A stretch of 33,373 bases of DNA, taken from Legionellaceae bacterium (GTDB lineage: Bacteria; Pseudomonadota; Gammaproteobacteria; Legionellales; Legionellaceae). Made by a program: the position numbers and the translations under genes. Positions within the stretch are counted from its first letter, which is position 1. Each line of letters opens with the position of its first letter. Below the pieces are notes generated by a model that made no database searches, had not been told where the DNA came from, and saw only the letters and a list, made by a program, of their open reading frames with translations. Positions 1 to 8,616 of the stretch are shown here, in pieces. The DNA is taken from contig JARGNV010000012.1 in the NCBI GenBank assembly GCA_029212465.1, forward strand, positions 19,285 through 52,657, in the 5' to 3' direction.

Positions 1-599
1 ACTTCTTTCATTGCTTTAAAATAAACATTCAACTCTTTTGCTGAAACCGTTTTGATTAACTCATCCAGTACAACCCGCCGGATAGCCTCCTTACCTTTAG
101 TATCTTTTTCTGCACCTTTTTCTGCATTTTTCTCTTCAGGTTCATCATCGTTTGCTGTTTGAGGGCGTTCGGTGCGGGGTAAAGGAGGAATTAATATGCT
201 CATATCCTCACTTAAATCTAGTAATTTGTGCTTGTAGAAAGTGCGTGCAAGACGTTCAAAAGAATTAATATAAAGATGATTCTCTTCATTTCCAAAAATA
301 ACTTTCAAGCACGTATAAGGGTCAGGTGGTGTACCGAATGCACCTTTTAAAAGCGCCTCTTCCTGTGAAGGTAAACTGCCTGGCGCATTGAGTAACACCG
401 GATTAAAGGGCTTATTATAAGCAATTGCCTCTAGCGCCCTTAAAGTAGAATGCGTCAATTGCTGATATAAAAGTGCGTGCACACTACCAGCTGCTTTCGG
501 GAGTATGCCTTTCTTTTTAGAGACAACCTTATTTAGCGCACGAAGTTGTTTTCCATATTTCTCTAACACATCTATCGCTGTATCTGGTGTAAAAGGCAT
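1..599 (-). CDS. Unknown protein, C-terminus cut off by the window edge
   Basis: An open frame runs without a stop from an ATG at 599 to the left edge of the window, giving 199 codons of a longer protein. The start is supported by a GAGGGG ribosome-binding site a few bases upstream and a promoter-like pair further upstream. The N-terminal 130 residues look globular and helical. They are followed by a short acidic and lysine-rich linker (EPEEKNAEKGAEKD, roughly residues 155-168), then another helical stretch that leaves the window. I recognise no family or catalytic motif. It is transcribed divergently from mfd. The charged linker after a globular head resembles many proteins of unknown function in this window, but no role can be given. 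Confidence 0.75.
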   Translation of the reverse strand, partial: MPFTPDTAIDVLEKYGKQLRALNKVVSKKKGILPKAAGSVHALLYQQLTHSTLRALEAIAYNKPFNPVLLNAPGSLPSQEEALLKGAFGTPPDPYTCLKVIFGNEENHLYINSFERLARTFYKHKLLDLSEDMSILIPPLPRTERPQTANDDEPEEKNAEKGAEKDTKGKEAIRRVVLDELIKTVSAKELNVYFKAMKE

Positions 600-635
600 A
601 GCCCCTCATTTAAACATTCATACCATCTTATTTAC

Positions 636-664
636 ATCATAATACAGGCAATAAAGCAAATCAA
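636..664 (-). promoter_or_regulatory. Sigma70-like promoter for the gene at 1-599
   Basis: On the minus strand TTGATT (659-664) and TATGAT (636-641) are separated by exactly 17 bases and point at the ATG at 599. They match the -35 and -10 consensus at 4/6 and 5/6 positions. This is prediction from sequence only. Confidence 0.5.
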
Positions 665-696
665 AAAAAAGCCTTGTTGATTTAATTAATTACAAC

Positions 697-726
697 TTTT
701 CAGAGGGTAAGCGGATACGATATACT
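697..726 (+). promoter_or_regulatory. Possible sigma70 promoter for mfd
   Basis: TTTTCA (697-702) and TATACT (721-726) are spaced 18 bases apart and lie about 30 bases before the mfd ATG. The -10 box is good and the -35 box is weak. The short leader has no clear Shine-Dalgarno sequence. Confidence 0.4.
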
Positions 727-757
727 ATGCCCTCGATGACTTAGCGCGCTTTTTATC

Positions 758-3700
758 ATGACCCAAACACCCTTACTGACGCCGAAACACCCAGATAAAA
801 CTCGTTGGGGAACCTTATATGGCGCAAGTTTGCCAATAGCACTTGCTGAGTGGTGCAAAACACCCCATACCAAACTCATTATTGCACCCAATCACCTTTC
901 AGCCATGACCCTTAAAGATAACCTCAATTTTTTGTTGGAAGGTAATACAAATAAGTCAAATGTTGCACTTTTTCCAGACTGGGAAACCCTCCCCTATGAC
1001 CATTTTTCACCACATCAAGATATTATCTCAGACAGGCTTTATCTCTTAAACCAACTTCAACACAACACGCCCCTTATTTTAATTGTGGCGACCAGCACCC
1101 TCATGCACCGCTTGTGTCCTCCAGCATTTTTAAACCAGCATGCATTCACTTTAAAAATGGACCAAGTGTTTGATGTTGAAGCATTTCGAGAACGCTTGGT
1201 CGATGCAGGCTATCACGCGGTTAATGCAGTACTTGAGCATGGTGAGTTTTCTGTGCGTGGTGGGCTTTTAGATGTGTTTCCAATGGGAAGTCGTGCGCCG
1301 TTTCGGATTGAGCGCTTTGATAACACCGTTGAAAGCATCCGTATTTTCGACCCAGAAACACAACGCACTATCCAAAAACTCGAAGAAGTGCGCATTTTGC
1401 CCGCACGAGAATGCCCGCTTGATGAAGCAGGCATCGCCCAATTTAGACGCACTTTTCGAGAGCAGTTTTCAGGTAACCCAAGCCTCTGCCCCGTTTATGA
1501 CATGGTAAGCCAAGGACAGTTTCCACAAGGGGTTGAATATTATCTGCCACTCTTTTTTGAAAAAACTGCAACGCTTTTTGACTATCTCCCTGAAAATACC
1601 AATATTTGTTATGTAGAAGATACCGAGGCCTATGCAAACCGATTTTGGGAAGAAGTAAACACACGCTTTAACGACCGAAAGCTTGATCCAACAAGGCCTG
1701 CCCTTTCGCCTGAAACAAACTTTTTGCCCCCAGCTGAGTTATTTACCAACGCTAAAGCCTTTAACCCACTTCGCGCGCAGCAAGCACCTGAAACCAGTAA
1801 AGCACATGCAAACAACTTTAACACGCAACAAGCGCCCAAACTGCCTATTGTAAGAAAAGCAGAAAAACCACTACAAAACCTACTCGACTACCTTCAAAAA
1901 ACACCTTATCGCGTTATTTTTGTGGTTGAAAGTGCAGGACGCCGCGAAGCATTGCTCGATTTACTCAAGCCCGAACACATTCACCCAACCTTACACGCAT
2001 CGTTTACAGAATGCCTTAACAGTACCGACCCTATCAACCTTATCGTTGGGCCACTCACAGAAGGGGCTGAACTCCCCGATGTAAAGCTTTCTATGATTGT
2101 TGAATCGCAACTCTTTGGAGAGATTGCAACGCCACAACAGCGCGCCCGTGATAAACAAAGTATCGATCCCGATACACTCATTCGAGACTTAACAGAGCTG
2201 CGTATCGGCGCGCCACTGGTGCACCTTGAGTTTGGCGTTGGACGCTATCTTGGACTGCAACTGATTGAAAACCAGGGCATTCAAAGTGAGTTTATCGTTT
2301 TAAAATATGCAAATGACGATAAAATTTATGTGCCAGTTACAGCACTTCACTTACTCAGTCGTTATACTGGTGCCGATGCAGACCACGCACCACTGCATCG
2401 CCTCGGGTCTGACCAGTGGCGCAAAGAACGTAAAAAAGCCGCCGAAAAAATTCATGATGTGGCCGTTGAACTCCTTGAAGTACACGCAAAACGGGCAGCA
2501 AGCAAGGGACATGCCCATCAATATGATGAAACCGAATATCATACGTTTGTACGAGGCTTTCCTTTTGAAGAAACCGTTGATCAAACCCGTGCAATTCGAG
2601 ATATTTTGCAAGACATGCGCTCCGAAAACCCAATGGACCGCCTCATCTGTGGAGATGTTGGCTTTGGTAAAACAGAAGTTGCCATGCGCGCTGCATTTGT
2701 TGCGATTCAAAGTGGCAAGCAAGTGTGTGTACTTGCACCCACCACGCTCCTTGCAGGCCAACATTTTGAAACCTTTCGTGACCGCTTTTCTGAATTTCCC
2801 ATTTCTCTCGAACTGCTCTCACGTTTTAAAACACCGAAAGAAGCTGCAGCCACCATTGAAAAGCTTAAATCAGGCCGACTCGACCTGGTGATTGGTACTC
2901 ACAAATTGTTACAAAAAGGTATTGATTTTAATAACTTGGGCCTACTCATTATTGATGAAGAACACCGTTTTGGTGTGAAGCAAAAAGAAAAAATCAAATC
3001 CCTTCGTACCCACGTTGATATTTTATCAATGACGGCAACCCCTATTCCGCGCACTCTTAATATGGCGATGGCCGGGATTCGAGATATATCTCTCATTGCA
3101 ACACCACCTGCAAAAAGGCTTGCGATTAAAACGTTTTGGCAAGAAAAAAATAGTACACTGATTCGTGAGGCGGTATTGCGTGAAATTTTACGCGGTGGAC
3201 AAGTCTTCTTTTTACACAACAACGTTCAAACCATCACCCGTATTTCAGAGGAGTTAAGACAACTGCTACCTGAAGCAAGCATTCAAATTGCGCATGGCCA
3301 AATGCGCGAGCGCGAACTTGAGCGTGTCATGTCTGACTTTTATCACCAGCGTTTTAATGTACTGGTCTGCACCACCATTATTGAAACAGGCATTGATATT
3401 CCAACCGCCAATACCATTATTATTGATAAGGCCGACCATTTTGGACTTGCGCAACTGCACCAATTACGTGGCCGTGTTGGACGGTCACATCATCAAGCCT
3501 ATGCTTATCTCTTAACCCCGAAAGATACCCTCATTACCAAAGATGCTAAAAAGCGGCTGGAAGTATTTACATCCATTGAAGATTTAGGGGCAGGCTTTGT
3601 ACTTGCAACACACGATTTAGAAATTAGAGGTGCGGGTGAGCTTTTAGGCGAAGAACAAAGTGGTAACATGCACGCTATTGGCTTTAACTTATATATGGAA

Positions 3701-4201
3701 ATGCTTGAGGAAGCAGTTAATGCCTTGAAGTCTGGCAAAATTCCTGAGCTCACGGCAAAAACTGCCCCGGGCCCCGAAATTGAGCTTGGTATTAGCGCAA
3801 TTATTCCTGAAGACTACGTGGGCGATGTGCATACGCGCCTCACCCTTTATAAGCGTATCTCGCACGCAAAAGATACCGAGGCATTGCGTGAGCTACAAGT
3901 TGAGTTAATTGATCGCTTTGGCTTACTCCCGAGTCCTATTAAAAACTTATTTCTCATTACACACCTTAAGCAATTTGCGGCAAGCCTTGGTGTGATACGT
4001 ATTGCGGCATCTCATCAAAACATTCGTATTGAGTTTTCAGAAACGCCATCTGTTGACTTAGGCAAACTCATTCGCTTCATTCAAACCAATCCTAAACAGT
4101 ACCAATTGAATGGCTCAAATCAGCTCAAATACATCACCGAAACACCTGCGAATGAAGCACGTGTGCATACGGTAGAAGAGGTGTTAAAAACACTGACTTA
4201 A
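758..4201 (+). CDS. mfd: Transcription-repair coupling factor Mfd
   Basis: Mfd is the ATP-dependent DNA translocase that pushes RNA polymerase stalled at DNA lesions off the template and recruits UvrA for nucleotide excision repair. At 1147 residues it has the full length of the family (E. coli about 1148). The UvrB-homologous N-terminal part comes first. The RNA-polymerase-interacting and RecG-like translocase domains follow. The Walker A motif GDVGFGKT is at residues 632-639, the DEEH box at 733-736 and helicase motif VI (QLRGRVGR) at 902-909. The C-terminal regulatory domain covers about the last 150 residues. The residues needed for ATP hydrolysis are present, so it should be functional. 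The start at 758 has only a weak ribosome-binding site, but the N-terminus aligns in length with the family. It stands alone, and no terminator is obvious after it. Confidence 0.98.
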   Translation: MTQTPLLTPKHPDKTRWGTLYGASLPIALAEWCKTPHTKLIIAPNHLSAMTLKDNLNFLLEGNTNKSNVALFPDWETLPYDHFSPHQDIISDRLYLLNQLQHNTPLILIVATSTLMHRLCPPAFLNQHAFTLKMDQVFDVEAFRERLVDAGYHAVNAVLEHGEFSVRGGLLDVFPMGSRAPFRIERFDNTVESIRIFDPETQRTIQKLEEVRILPARECPLDEAGIAQFRRTFREQFSGNPSLCPVYDMVSQGQFPQGVEYYLPLFFEKTATLFDYLPENTNICYVEDTEAYANRFWEEVNTRFNDRKLDPTRPALSPETNFLPPAELFTNAKAFNPLRAQQAPETSKAHANNFNTQQAPKLPIVRKAEKPLQNLLDYLQKTPYRVIFVVESAGRREALLDLLKPEHIHPTLHASFTECLNSTDPINLIVGPLTEGAELPDVKLSMIVESQLFGEIATPQQRARDKQSIDPDTLIRDLTELRIGAPLVHLEFGVGRYLGLQLIENQGIQSEFIVLKYANDDKIYVPVTALHLLSRYTGADADHAPLHRLGSDQWRKERKKAAEKIHDVAVELLEVHAKRAASKGHAHQYDETEYHTFVRGFPFEETVDQTRAIRDILQDMRSENPMDRLICGDVGFGKTEVAMRAAFVAIQSGKQVCVLAPTTLLAGQHFETFRDRFSEFPISLELLSRFKTPKEAAATIEKLKSGRLDLVIGTHKLLQKGIDFNNLGLLIIDEEHRFGVKQKEKIKSLRTHVDILSMTATPIPRTLNMAMAGIRDISLIATPPAKRLAIKTFWQEKNSTLIREAVLREILRGGQVFFLHNNVQTITRISEELRQLLPEASIQIAHGQMRERELERVMSDFYHQRFNVLVCTTIIETGIDIPTANTIIIDKADHFGLAQLHQLRGRVGRSHHQAYAYLLTPKDTLITKDAKKRLEVFTSIEDLGAGFVLATHDLEIRGAGELLGEEQSGNMHAIGFNLYMEMLEEAVNALKSGKIPELTAKTAPGPEIELGISAIIPEDYVGDVHTRLTLYKRISHAKDTEALRELQVELIDRFGLLPSPIKNLFLITHLKQFAASLGVIRIAASHQNIRIEFSETPSVDLGKLIRFIQTNPKQYQLNGSNQLKYITETPANEARVHTVEEVLKTLT

Positions 4202-4304
4202 ATAAACAACTATGGCTCATTGAGATGCGCTCTTGGGAGACAAATGATTTTTTTAAAGCATATCTGTTAACCAGTTTCCTTGTATGTAATAAGTCGGCCT
4301 TTCC

Positions 4305-4535
4305 TTAATGAGGTTTCGGTGCACTTGATACAATTTGAGTTAACTCCTTCTCACTGACTAAGTCCCCTTCAGGCGCAGTTTTGTCTTTGCTTAGCATTTC
4401 ATTAAACGTCTCTTTTAATCTTTTAAAGTTGCGTACATGAGCATTTGGGTAACTCACATCGGTCGCAAGCCTGCTGCTCGCTGTTTCATCCTGAGATTCA
4501 AGAGAAGCAGTACGTTCACTATCCGATAATTTCAT
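4305..4535 (-). CDS. Small hypothetical protein downstream of the patatin gene
   Basis: This frame gives 76 residues from the ATG at 4535; the frame can be extended two codons to a GTG at 4541. It is rich in Ser, Glu, Lys and Asp, contains no hydrophobic segment and looks soluble and largely helical or disordered. No family is recognised. It lies about 50 bases after the stop of the patatin gene on the same strand, so it may be co-transcribed. The ribosome-binding site is weak (GAAG about 15 bases upstream), so its reality is uncertain. Support comes from the absence of any competing frame in this interval. Confidence 0.45.
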   Translation of the reverse strand: MKLSDSERTASLESQDETASSRLATDVSYPNAHVRNFKRLKETFNEMLSKDKTAPEGDLVSEKELTQIVSSAPKPH

Positions 4536-4586
4536 AAGCACACGTAATAACTTCGTTTTTCGACTATTGGGATGTTTATGATCTAT

Positions 4587-6311
4587 TTAGAGTGAGTGAT
4601 TTTTAAGATGTGCTTCAATTTGGTCTGCCTCATAAAACATTTTGCCATCTAACTTTGCTCTTGAAAAAACAGGGTCTCGCCTGAACATCTCGACATACAT
4701 TTCTTTTTCAAGGGCTTCTTGGCTAATAGTTTTATTGGTAAATTCTACTGCCCTAGAAAACAAAAAAGCACTCATTGAACCCATATGATGGTTTGCGTAA
4801 TATTTAATAAAACTGCTCATTTTGTACTGGTATTCATCTGAGGTTTCATCGAGACCCAGGCGGACTAATCTATCATGCTCATTTTGAAACTTTTGATTAA
4901 AATGATTGATTTCAGGATTATCTGAAGTTTGAAAGGCTGCTTTCAGAGTCAGAAAATTAGCGACTAGCTGTCGATTAAATTGCTGAGCCTTATCTTCTAC
5001 AGCATCTTCTCTTTGAGCTAGGTGGTTTATCGTCTCAAAGTAAGCTGAGGCCGCAATTATCCGTGCATATTTTTTCCCATCCGCAAAATCTTGAGTCGTG
5101 ACTTTACCTACTGATAATGCAACCGTTTGCTTTGAATAGGTTGTTCTTAATACTTGAAAACCCTCTTCTTTTTTTGCAGTATTCGTGTAACCTGCCATCA
5201 AACCACCAAACGCTTTAACAGCCCAGTTACGAAGCAGTTTATCTTTGATGCTTGGGTTGTATAATTGATTTGTGAGGACGTCTTCAACCTTCTGCTCTAA
5301 TAATTTGGTTCGGTCTTTGCTATCGGAATTTTTATTTGTAATATATTGTTCTCTTAAAATAAAAAATAATTTCCATTTATTGCTTAAACTGATCGGTTGC
5401 TCATTTAATAGACTTGCAATTTTAAAACTGGAAGGCGAATTTACTAAAGCATGTTCAGCGTGAGCAATAATATTTTTTACAATCACATTTTTGGTATTTA
5501 GTGCTTTATAAACTGGATTTTTGGCTAAATCGAGCCCCTCACTAAATGCAAACACAAGACGCTCGTTAACTTCTTGCTCATTTGTATCATTGGTTGGCAG
5601 GTTATCTTGATAACCACCATCAATAAACACTCTTTCTTGCCCATTAATCTTAATAGTCATCGGCGAAAATGCTATAGGAATAGCTGCTGAAGCACGACTG
5701 GCTACGGCAATGGGTACATCCTTTGCTGTTTGTGCATTGAATATAAAAGCATCACCACTTGGATGTTCTGTAGCATTAATCGATAAATTTTTAAATACCT
5801 TTGGATCTAGCTGATTCAGTACACTTAAATCTCCAAAGGTCACTTGTGACATTTCATCTGATGACATAGATTTTTTGATAATAGCTATAACGGCTTCATT
5901 TTCTTGCAGTGCTTGAGGAAGTTTATCTATAAACAGCTCTCCACTGGCTGGGTCAAAGGCTTCTGGATACCGGTTTTTAAAATATAAAAGAATAGATTGA
6001 TGAATATGCTGCTTTAACAGCTGGTAAATGGGCTCTGCATCACGTGTAATACCAGGAATAACACCACTACTCCATTCCTGTACCTTCTTACCTTTAAGCT
6101 CTTTTAGATTAGTTGTAAACAGCGTTTCCCGAAAAGTTTCAGCATCCATACTGCAAGCTACAAAGGCTGCAGTAATAGCCCCGGCTGATGCCCCTGAGAC
6201 TTCCGTAACCCCTTCTAACTGCTTGGTTTCGCTCAGTGCAGAAATTGCGCCAGCATAAGCAACACCTTTGGCGCCACCACCACTAAAAGTAATTTTTTTA
6301 ATTGCTCCCAT
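4587..6311 (-). CDS. Large patatin-like phospholipase, candidate VipD-type effector
   Basis: Patatin-like enzymes are lipid acyl hydrolases with a Ser-Asp dyad. All signature elements are visible: the oxyanion-hole loop GGGAKG at residues 11-16, the nucleophile elbow GASAG with Ser42 at 40-44, and the DGG motif with Asp231. The enzyme domain occupies about the first 280 residues. A further 290 residues form a helical C-terminal region I do not recognise. There is no signal peptide, so it is not a classical outer-membrane patatin. The 574-residue length and N-terminal patatin plus long C-terminal helical region resemble the Legionella effector VipD and its paralogues, which use the C-terminal part to bind host Rab GTPases. 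That likeness is architectural; I cannot show homology of the C-terminal part. Start chosen at the ATG five residues before the conserved beta strand; the ribosome-binding site is weak. Confidence 0.88.
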   Translation of the reverse strand: MGAIKKITFSGGGAKGVAYAGAISALSETKQLEGVTEVSGASAGAITAAFVACSMDAETFRETLFTTNLKELKGKKVQEWSSGVIPGITRDAEPIYQLLKQHIHQSILLYFKNRYPEAFDPASGELFIDKLPQALQENEAVIAIIKKSMSSDEMSQVTFGDLSVLNQLDPKVFKNLSINATEHPSGDAFIFNAQTAKDVPIAVASRASAAIPIAFSPMTIKINGQERVFIDGGYQDNLPTNDTNEQEVNERLVFAFSEGLDLAKNPVYKALNTKNVIVKNIIAHAEHALVNSPSSFKIASLLNEQPISLSNKWKLFFILREQYITNKNSDSKDRTKLLEQKVEDVLTNQLYNPSIKDKLLRNWAVKAFGGLMAGYTNTAKKEEGFQVLRTTYSKQTVALSVGKVTTQDFADGKKYARIIAASAYFETINHLAQREDAVEDKAQQFNRQLVANFLTLKAAFQTSDNPEINHFNQKFQNEHDRLVRLGLDETSDEYQYKMSSFIKYYANHHMGSMSAFLFSRAVEFTNKTISQEALEKEMYVEMFRRDPVFSRAKLDGKMFYEADQIEAHLKNHSL

Positions 6312-6436
6312 TTTTGATCCAAATATAAAAATCAGTTAAATAAATAACTTATAGTTTTAATTTAGACCACTTTAATCAATTAATGTAATATGATGCTGCT
6401 AGGTTATGGTTTGATCATAAACCCTGTCTATGGTTG

Positions 6437-6516
6437 TATTGACATTTCGTTTTACTGCCTGCTTGGCCCACTACCCGGTCAAGCCGTGGCATAAGTTTAT
6501 GGGGGAGAGGTCAATA
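6437..6516 (+). repeat. Degenerate GC-rich intergenic element bounded by short inverted repeats
   Basis: In the gap between the patatin gene and the coiled-coil cluster an 80-base segment is bounded by TATTGAC (6437-6443) and GTCAATA (6510-6516). It contains a GC-rich core with the octamer GGTCAAGC, which also occurs (as GCTTGACC) in the double-hairpin repeat near 13394. It codes for nothing. It could be a decayed copy of a dispersed repeat; the evidence is thin. The rest of the 6312-6534 gap is AT-rich and shows nothing I can name. Confidence 0.25.
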
Positions 6517-6534
6517 TCTTTCATATTGATTCAC

Positions 6535-7476
6535 CTAAACCTGTAAAACCCTTACTTCTGCAACAGGCGCACCCTCTACATCATCTCCTTCCGCCACAAG
6601 ACGTGCTTCGGGCAGTAATTCGATTGCTACATTAAGATTTGGGAAACAAATACGCTGTCCTTGTTTTTCAGCTTCTATATAAATCTGTAATTCATTGAGC
6701 TTTTCAATAAAAGGCGTTGATAAATCTGTATGGCGCAGGTCCGCAGCAAATAAATCGATGCAGTCTTGTCTCAGTCTGTTTAATAAGACTTGTTTTTGAT
6801 CTTGGTACACTCTGAAGTCATGAGTTTCAATCTGAGAGACACCATTCGGATAAGTATTAATTAGAGCAATCAGTCGATTATAGGGCGCAAGAAAGTCAGG
6901 GTCCTCTATACGCATGTTTAACGTATACTCAAGACCATGTGCTACAGCGCTTCGTCTACCTATGTATACATGTTCATCAAACGCTTGGACTGGATTAACC
7001 CAACTATCTAACCATGATAATGTACTTTGTCTTGCTTCATTCTGCTTTTTAGATACATAAGCATAGGATGCTTTTTTTACAACTAATTGAACCAACTCAT
7101 CTATTAATTCATCTTCTTTGCCCAAAAAAGAAAATCGCTCTGCTTGAAAACCATTTTGTTGGAGTCTGCTCCGGTTATGGAAATGTTCCTGAAAGAGTGT
7201 GCGTACTCGCTCTGCCTGCTCACCAGTTGTATGATCAGCAGAAAAAAATGTTTGCCAGCATTCACCTCTATTTTTAAGACGATTTAGCAACCCATTGATA
7301 ACACTTGGTATTTCTGGAAAAGAGACTTGCTTTTGATTTAAGTAAGTATAAACTCTTGTACATTCTTCCATAATAATCTCTAGCCTGTGATTAAGATCAT
7401 GTGTTGCATCAGCTCTGAAAAGCGTGTTTTCCAAATACAAGCGTAACGTGTTTGTTTCTGTTGCTGTGAGTTGCAT
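6535..7476 (-). CDS. Unknown soluble helical protein, last gene of the coiled-coil cluster
   Basis: This frame gives 313 residues from the ATG at 7476. The open frame continues to another ATG at 7563, but a strong promoter match lies inside that extension (-10 box 7511-7516), so a transcript starting there could not encode it. The extra 29 residues also look unnatural. The protein is predicted helical, with no signal peptide or membrane segment and no motif I recognise. The C-terminal 60 residues look like beta strands and end in the hydrophobic sequence APVAEVRVLQV. It follows three genes for membrane-anchored coiled-coil proteins on the same strand but can be transcribed from its own promoter. 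Function unknown. Confidence 0.75.
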   Translation of the reverse strand: MQLTATETNTLRLYLENTLFRADATHDLNHRLEIIMEECTRVYTYLNQKQVSFPEIPSVINGLLNRLKNRGECWQTFFSADHTTGEQAERVRTLFQEHFHNRSRLQQNGFQAERFSFLGKEDELIDELVQLVVKKASYAYVSKKQNEARQSTLSWLDSWVNPVQAFDEHVYIGRRSAVAHGLEYTLNMRIEDPDFLAPYNRLIALINTYPNGVSQIETHDFRVYQDQKQVLLNRLRQDCIDLFAADLRHTDLSTPFIEKLNELQIYIEAEKQGQRICFPNLNVAIELLPEARLVAEGDDVEGAPVAEVRVLQV

Positions 7477-7510
7477 TCTAAGTCCCGAACAAGAGAATGA
7501 AAATCGCCTA

Positions 7511-7539
7511 AATATATCACAATTAAATCTTTGTGTTAA
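7511..7539 (-). promoter_or_regulatory. Strong sigma70-like promoter for the gene starting at 7476
   Basis: On the minus strand TTAACA (7534-7539) and TATATT (7511-7516), each 5/6 to consensus, are spaced 17 bases apart. The predicted transcript would begin near 7504, about 28 bases before the ATG at 7476. This promoter decides the start codon of that gene and would allow it to be expressed separately from the three genes upstream. Confidence 0.6.
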
Positions 7540-7581
7540 TGTTTTTTTCACATTTAGTATCATACACGACTAACATCTGCT

Positions 7582-8607
7582 TCAATTCGAACGTAACAAA
7601 GCACTTTCAGCCGCTTTAAGACACCCTGTATTAGAGGCCTGTCTAAAGAATGTAGGACTAAAAGATGTCACATGCGCGTTTTCATCCTTTAAACTGGCAG
7701 GAGACTTTGAAAGAAAATGTGCTGCCATATCTATTGCTTCATCTGCACCGCTTAGTAGCCCCTGGCTCACTTCATGCGAACTGGTATGCTCTTTTTCTAA
7801 GCGGCTTTCACCCACTTCTAATTCATGCAAAACATTATCGAGTTCTCTCACAAATGTATTCATATAAATCATATTTTTTTGAAACTGTGTTTTTAGCTGA
7901 GTTAAGTGCTGTGTAGAGTGCACCAGTCCATCCACCGTTGCATGAAGCTTAGGCGCAAGCATCTCTACAATTAAATCTTTTTCTTTGATCAATGCTTGAT
8001 GCGTTTCATCTAACAACAACAGTAATGCTTTACTTTTTTCAGAAGCAGCCGCTTCTGCCTCACTTAACTCATGTGCAACGGGTGTTAGCAACGTCATACC
8101 ATGCTTATAATTGCTATTGGCATGCGTCAACTGCTCAATTTGATGCTGAAGGGCTGCCTCCTCTTTTTTTTGGTGTTGGTAAAGTGTTGCACATGCGCCT
8201 GTCATAAGGCTCAGTTCATGGCTCAGTCCATCTAATGAATCTACCGACTCCGTTAAAACACTTTCAAGCGTTTCTAAGGTTTTTGTATTAATCGTTTGAT
8301 GTGCTTGATAATGATTCGAAAGAAAATAGGCACCGATTAAATAGGCCCCTACAAATGGAAAGATCCATAACAATGAGATACCCGAAAAATGAATGATAGC
8401 TCCAACCAAGCAAAGCACAAGCATAAAAATGCCTGTTTTTTTCCACCACTTCGATTCGCCATAACTTAAAGCCCATTGATTCAATATGCTCTTGCTTTCA
8501 CGTGCTTTAATGCAACTATCTAATGTGCCCTTCAGCGTTTCTATTTGATGTGCTTGTTGCTTTAATGCGCCTGTTAACGCTCCTCGATTTTCTTGTGCTT
8601 GTGTCAT
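7582..8607 (-). CDS. Unknown membrane-anchored coiled-coil protein
   Basis: This 341-residue protein has a short N-terminal helical segment and two adjacent hydrophobic segments at about residues 58-78 and 79-97, separated by a tight turn, which should make a membrane hairpin. A long region rich in Gln, His, Leu and Glu with heptad-like spacing runs from about residue 100 to 310. The arrangement predicts a membrane-tethered rod with both ends on the same side. The start is supported by AAGGA 8 bases before the ATG at 8607. It begins 9 bases after the stop of the preceding gene, so the two are almost certainly co-transcribed. I do not recognise a family. It could be structural, a scaffold, or a translocated effector. 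Confidence 0.82.
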   Translation of the reverse strand: MTQAQENRGALTGALKQQAHQIETLKGTLDSCIKARESKSILNQWALSYGESKWWKKTGIFMLVLCLVGAIIHFSGISLLWIFPFVGAYLIGAYFLSNHYQAHQTINTKTLETLESVLTESVDSLDGLSHELSLMTGACATLYQHQKKEEAALQHQIEQLTHANSNYKHGMTLLTPVAHELSEAEAAASEKSKALLLLLDETHQALIKEKDLIVEMLAPKLHATVDGLVHSTQHLTQLKTQFQKNMIYMNTFVRELDNVLHELEVGESRLEKEHTSSHEVSQGLLSGADEAIDMAAHFLSKSPASLKDENAHVTSFSPTFFRQASNTGCLKAAESALLRSN

Positions 8608-8616
8608 TGTATTTCC

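Noticed and set aside
2307-2891. Long open frame (194 codons) on the plus strand, and a 137-codon frame on the minus strand, inside mfd
   Set aside because: Both lie wholly within the conserved translocase region of mfd; their translations show no family resemblance and they lack ribosome-binding sites.
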